Assembly: GCF_016894345.1 (NCBI RefSeq) | Contig: NZ_CP069798.1 | Coordinates: forward strand, 1,261,385 to 1,325,384 | DNA length: 64,000 nt | Source: Paralysiella testudinis | GTDB lineage: Bacteria > Pseudomonadota > Gammaproteobacteria > Burkholderiales > Neisseriaceae | Direction: 5' to 3' | In this document: in pieces, positions 61,173-64,000 of the stretch | Position numbering within the stretch: the stretch's first letter is position 1 | Layout: every line of letters starts with the position of its first letter | Notes under the pieces: model-generated | Seen by the model: only the letters and a program-made list of their open reading frames with translations | Told to the model about the DNA's origin: nothing | Databases searched by the model: none | Position numbers and translations under genes: made by a program

Positions 61173-61661
61173 GTGAATTATCGCAAAGCATTAGGGCTGG
61201 TGGTGCTGTTGGCGGCGGCCACCAGCGTGGGCTCATTTTATGCACAATATGTGCAGGGTTTAAACCCGTGCCCCTTGTGCATTATCCAGCGTGTGGCGGT
61301 GATGGCCACCGGCTTGGTGGCTTTATTGTGCCTGCTGTGGCCGCTGGCCAAGCAATGGGGACGCACCGCTGCTGCGTTGCTGGCCAGCGTGGCACCATTG
61401 GGCGGTTTGGGCGTGGCACTCTACCAAATCTGGCTGCAAAGCTTGCCAGAAATGGAGCAGCCCTCGTGCGGCGCACCATGGACCTTCCGCCTGCGGGAAG
61501 CGCCGCTGTTCGACTGGTATGAGCCGGTGATTCGCGGCACCGGCAATTGCGGCGTGGTGGAGCGGGTTTTCGGCGTGCCCCTGCCCATTTGGAGCGCCCT
61601 GTTTTTCAGCGCCGTGCTGCTGTGGCTGTGGCTGATGTGGTGGCGCAACCGTAGGGCTTGA
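61173..61661 (+). CDS. dsbB: Disulfide bond formation protein DsbB
   Basis: DsbB reoxidises DsbA and passes electrons to quinone. The 162-residue inner-membrane protein has four helices, the periplasmic C-P-L-C in N-P-C-P-L-C-I-I-Q-R, and the second Cys pair in P-S-C-G-A-P-W and G-N-C-G. The start is GTG 61173 with AAGGA at 61161-61165; it begins at the first helix, as in other DsbB proteins. Confidence 0.93.
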   Translation: MNYRKALGLVVLLAAATSVGSFYAQYVQGLNPCPLCIIQRVAVMATGLVALLCLLWPLAKQWGRTAAALLASVAPLGGLGVALYQIWLQSLPEMEQPSCGAPWTFRLREAPLFDWYEPVIRGTGNCGVVERVFGVPLPIWSALFFSAVLLWLWLMWWRNRRA

Positions 61662-61803
61662 TGGTGTGTGTGGTGGGTGATGGCAAAGGCTGCTTCAAGC
61701 TGCAAATCACAGCGATGTTAGGGTGTACTATGCGCACCGGTTGAAAGCAAACAACAGTTAATTAACTTGGAAAAACACATTAAAATCAACGCTAAATACA
61801 TTA

Positions 61804-61840
61804 AAAAAGGCTGCCTGAAAACATTTTCAGGCAGCCTTTT
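61804..61840. terminator. Uptake-sequence terminator
   Basis: AAAAAGGCTGCCTGAAAA and TTTTCAGGCAGCCTTTT pair around a short loop, between the convergent dsbB and FKBP genes, and can act in both directions. Confidence 0.88.
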
Positions 61841-61854
61841 CTGCTAAGCAGGGC

Positions 61855-62403
61855 TTATTCGCCTACTTTGACCAGTTTGACATCAAATACCAAAGTGCTG
61901 TTGGCGGGGATGGCACCGGGGATTTCGCGCTCGCCGTAGGCCAGATTGGCGGGGATAAAGAAGGTGTATTCGCCGCCTTCTTTCATCAATTGCAAGCCTT
62001 CGGTCCAGCCGGCAATCACTTGATTCAGCGGGAAGCTCACCGGCTGGCCGCCGTGTTTGGCGGTGCTGTCGAACACGGTACCGTCAAGCAGGCGGCCTTC
62101 GTATTCCACGCTTACGATATCGGTGGCGGTGGGGCTTTTGCCGCTGCCGGGCTGCTTGATTTTATATTGCAGGCCGGAAGCGGTGGTTTGCACGCCGTCT
62201 TTGTTTTTGTTGGCAGCCAGAAAGGCTTGGCCGGCTGCGGCGGCATCGCCAGTGGCTTGTGCTGTGGGCGCTGCCGGGGCTTCAGCGGTGGGGCTGCTGC
62301 CGGTTTCGCCGTTGCTAAAGCCGTTGTTGCTGTTGTTGCAAGCGGCCAAGGCAAGGCTGGCGGCCAAGGTGGTGATGAGCAGGGAAAGTTTGCGTGATGA
62401 CAT
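61855..62403 (-). CDS. FKBP-type peptidyl-prolyl isomerase lipoprotein
   Basis: The 182-residue protein has a lipoprotein signal ending L-A-A-C, a Gly/Ala/Pro/Thr-rich spacer (residues ~25-55), and a C-terminal FKBP domain with S-V-E-Y-E-G-R-L-L-D-G-T-V-F-D-S and Y-T-F-F-I-P-A-N-L-A-Y-G. It probably folds outer-membrane or periplasmic proteins at Pro bonds. It has the spacer of the Neisseria MIP type but lacks the long dimerisation helix. Confidence 0.9.
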   Translation of the reverse strand: MSSRKLSLLITTLAASLALAACNNSNNGFSNGETGSSPTAEAPAAPTAQATGDAAAAGQAFLAANKNKDGVQTTASGLQYKIKQPGSGKSPTATDIVSVEYEGRLLDGTVFDSTAKHGGQPVSFPLNQVIAGWTEGLQLMKEGGEYTFFIPANLAYGEREIPGAIPANSTLVFDVKLVKVGE

Positions 62404-62556
62404 GGCGGTTTATCCGGTGAAGGTGAAGTAAAGCGGCATTAGAACATATTGCCGGGGCGCTGTAAAAATATCGGGCTGCCTGAAAATCAGCGCAGCCCGA
62501 TTAAGGCGGTTTTTTAGAGCCGGTTCACAATAAAATATCGTGAATGGGTTTGACTC

Positions 62557-63729
62557 TTAGTGGCTGCCCACTTTGATTTGCTGCCACAGGCGCACGCTCA
62601 GTCTTTTGGCGTCGTCGCTCATTTGCGGCATTACAAAGCCGTGTTTCATGTCGTCGGCATTGGGGAAAATGGAGCGCACGGCCACCAATTTGGGGTCCAT
62701 TTTGTCGCGTGCGGGCAGGCTGGCGGGGGCAAAGGTCACCGCATTGCCGTTTTTGGCCGCCACTTCGGCATCCAAGGTGTTGTTGATGTATTTGTGCGCA
62801 TTGAGCACGTTTTTGGCATCGGCCGGAATCAGCCACGATTCAATCCAAAAACCCATGCCTTTGGGGGTGAGCACGGTGATGTTCACGCCGTTGGCGGTTT
62901 CTTCGGTGCGCGCTTTGGCCATGTTTAAGTCGCCGCCGTTGCCTGCGGCCAAGCACACGTCGCCGCGCGCCAATTCGTCAATCACTGAGGGGCTGAAACG
63001 CTTGATGTCGGGGCGGATGGCTTGCAGCACTTCGGCTGCGGCCTTGATGTCGTCGGGGTTGCTGCCTTTGGGGTCTTTGCCCATGTAGTTCAGCACAATG
63101 GGGAACATTTCGCTGGGGGTGTCCCACAGGGCAATGCCGCATTGCTTCAGCTTATTGGTGTATTCGGGTTTGAACAGCAAGTCCCATTCGTTTTCAGGCA
63201 GCTTGCCACCCAAGATTTCTTTGGCTTTGTCGGTGATGGCCAAGGTGTTGACGCCGCTGAAATACGGCACGGCATATTCATTGCCCGGATCCGCTTCGGC
63301 CAGCATGGTGAGCAATTGTGGGTCGATATTTTTATAGTTGGGAATCAAATCTTTGTGCACTTTTTGATACGCACCAGCATTGATTTGGCGCGGCAAAAAG
63401 GCAATGCCGGGCACCACCAGGTCGTAGCCGGATTTGCCAGTGAGCATTTTGGCTTCCAGCGTTTCGTTGTTTTCATACAAATCGTAGTTCAATTTGATGC
63501 CTTGGGCTTTGGCAAAATCGCTTACCGTGCTTTCATCGACATAGTTCGACCAGTTGTAGATATTGAGCGCATCGGTTTGCGGCAGGCTGCTTGTGGCGGC
63601 GCTGCTGGCCGCAGAGGCTGCGGCAGGGGTGGATGCAGCCGAAGCGGCAGCGGGTTGGCTGGATTGGCCGCCACAGGCAGCCAGCGCCAAAGCGGCGCAG
63701 GCGGAAAGCAGAATTTGAGCTTGGGTCAT
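62557..63729 (-). CDS. Spermidine/putrescine-type ABC substrate-binding lipoprotein
   Basis: The 390-residue protein has a lipoprotein signal ending L-A-A-C-G-G, an Ala/Ser/Pro-rich linker to about residue 50, and a type II binding-protein domain starting L-N-I-Y-N-W-S-N-Y-V-D, the hallmark of the PotD/PotF group. G-Y-D-L-V-V-P, W-D-L-L-F-K-P-E-Y and F-W-I-E-S-W-L-I-P-A-D-A fit PotF. ATG 63729 is preferred; a start at 63759 would put ten polar residues before the signal. The permease and ATPase genes are not in the window, so it may be a separately encoded receptor. Confidence 0.88.
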   Translation of the reverse strand: MTQAQILLSACAALALAACGGQSSQPAAASAASTPAAASAASSAATSSLPQTDALNIYNWSNYVDESTVSDFAKAQGIKLNYDLYENNETLEAKMLTGKSGYDLVVPGIAFLPRQINAGAYQKVHKDLIPNYKNIDPQLLTMLAEADPGNEYAVPYFSGVNTLAITDKAKEILGGKLPENEWDLLFKPEYTNKLKQCGIALWDTPSEMFPIVLNYMGKDPKGSNPDDIKAAAEVLQAIRPDIKRFSPSVIDELARGDVCLAAGNGGDLNMAKARTEETANGVNITVLTPKGMGFWIESWLIPADAKNVLNAHKYINNTLDAEVAAKNGNAVTFAPASLPARDKMDPKLVAVRSIFPNADDMKHGFVMPQMSDDAKRLSVRLWQQIKVGSH

Positions 63730-63947
63730 GGTGTGGGTGTCTTTGGGTGGGGCGGACAAGGCCGCTTACTGGGTGAGAGGTTTAAAAAATGTGTTCAGGC
63801 AGCCTTTTCATGATTTGAAATGCTGCAATGCTGCAATGCAATAAAGTGTTATTTTAAAGGCAGGGGCTGCCTGAAGCAAGCAGAAGCAGAGTAGAGCAAT
63901 GTCGCCAAGGTTTCAGGCAGCCTTGAATAAGCAGGTGCTGATTTGGG

Positions 63948-64000
63948 CTACTGATCTTTTACCACCGGATAGAAAGGCTGCCCCCAATCCGGGTGTTGGT
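63948..64000 (-). CDS. Partial coding region at the window edge
   Basis: The minus strand reads Q-H-P-D-W-G-Q-P-F-Y-P-V-V-K-D-Q and then TAG (63948-63950). The composition looks like a real C-terminus rather than chance, and a single uptake word lies just below as usual for a gene end. Only 17 codons are inside the window, so the family cannot be named. Confidence 0.4.
   Translation of the reverse strand, partial: QHPDWGQPFYPVVKDQ

Overview
The window is a chromosomal segment of a member of the Neisseriaceae. The clearest sign is the 12-base DNA uptake sequence AGGCTGCCTGAA (and its complement TTCAGGCAGCCT), the dialect known from Simonsiella and relatives. It recurs throughout, inside genes and very often as inverted pairs acting as transcription terminators. 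A few copies read AGGCTACCTGAA (the Eikenella dialect). The presence of mtrR-mtrCDE, bamD/comL next to rluD, and a filamentous prophage remnant of the meningococcal Nf type fits this family. The species cannot be named from the sequence alone; it is not N. meningitidis or N. gonorrhoeae, whose uptake word differs.

Layout. 1-8 kb: ppa, then mpl, a CHMI-type isomerase, brnQ, pgeF, rluD and bamD, bracketed by two inverted copies of a decayed IS630-family element. 8-11.1 kb: nested insertion-sequence remains. 11.1-15.1 kb: grxB, hemF and an acyl-CoA synthetase. 15.2-22.3 kb: mtrR and the divergent mtrCDE efflux operon, with an AcrR-like operator inside the promoter and a perfect 18-bp hairpin in the leader. 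22.5-22.9 kb: rpmB-rpmG. 23-26.9 kb: an IS110/Piv fragment, an IS5-family element and a deleted filamentous prophage. 27-30.7 kb: a tightly overlapping four-gene operon (PMT-type transferase, GT2, GtrA, ChbG/NaxD-like deacetylase) that looks like a lipid A amino-sugar modification pathway. 30.7-36.9 kb: xerC, a TerB-like gene, a thioesterase, uspA, a SIMPL protein, an intact IS982 element and two frameshifted genes. 37-64 kb: mostly housekeeping genes (ybiT, nudix, gloB, dgt, tRNA-Arg, tRNA-Glu, ruvB, pgm, aroA, a FUSC transporter, glcD, ygfZ, map, trpC, yheT, darP, pmbA, dsbB, FKBP, a polyamine-type binding protein).

The main non-genic story is repeats. A miniature element of about 100-110 bp with one shared core but two different kinds of terminal inverted repeat sits directly upstream of ppa, uspA, pgm and trpC. 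A 41-bp unit built around the uptake sequence forms a tandem array at 33.8 kb and recurs at 47.0, 53.5 and 59.5 kb. A large palindromic repeat lies at 36 kb with a partial copy beside the prophage. The most interesting candidate system is the 27-30.7 kb operon; the most unusual non-coding material is the miniature-element family and the uptake-sequence minisatellite.
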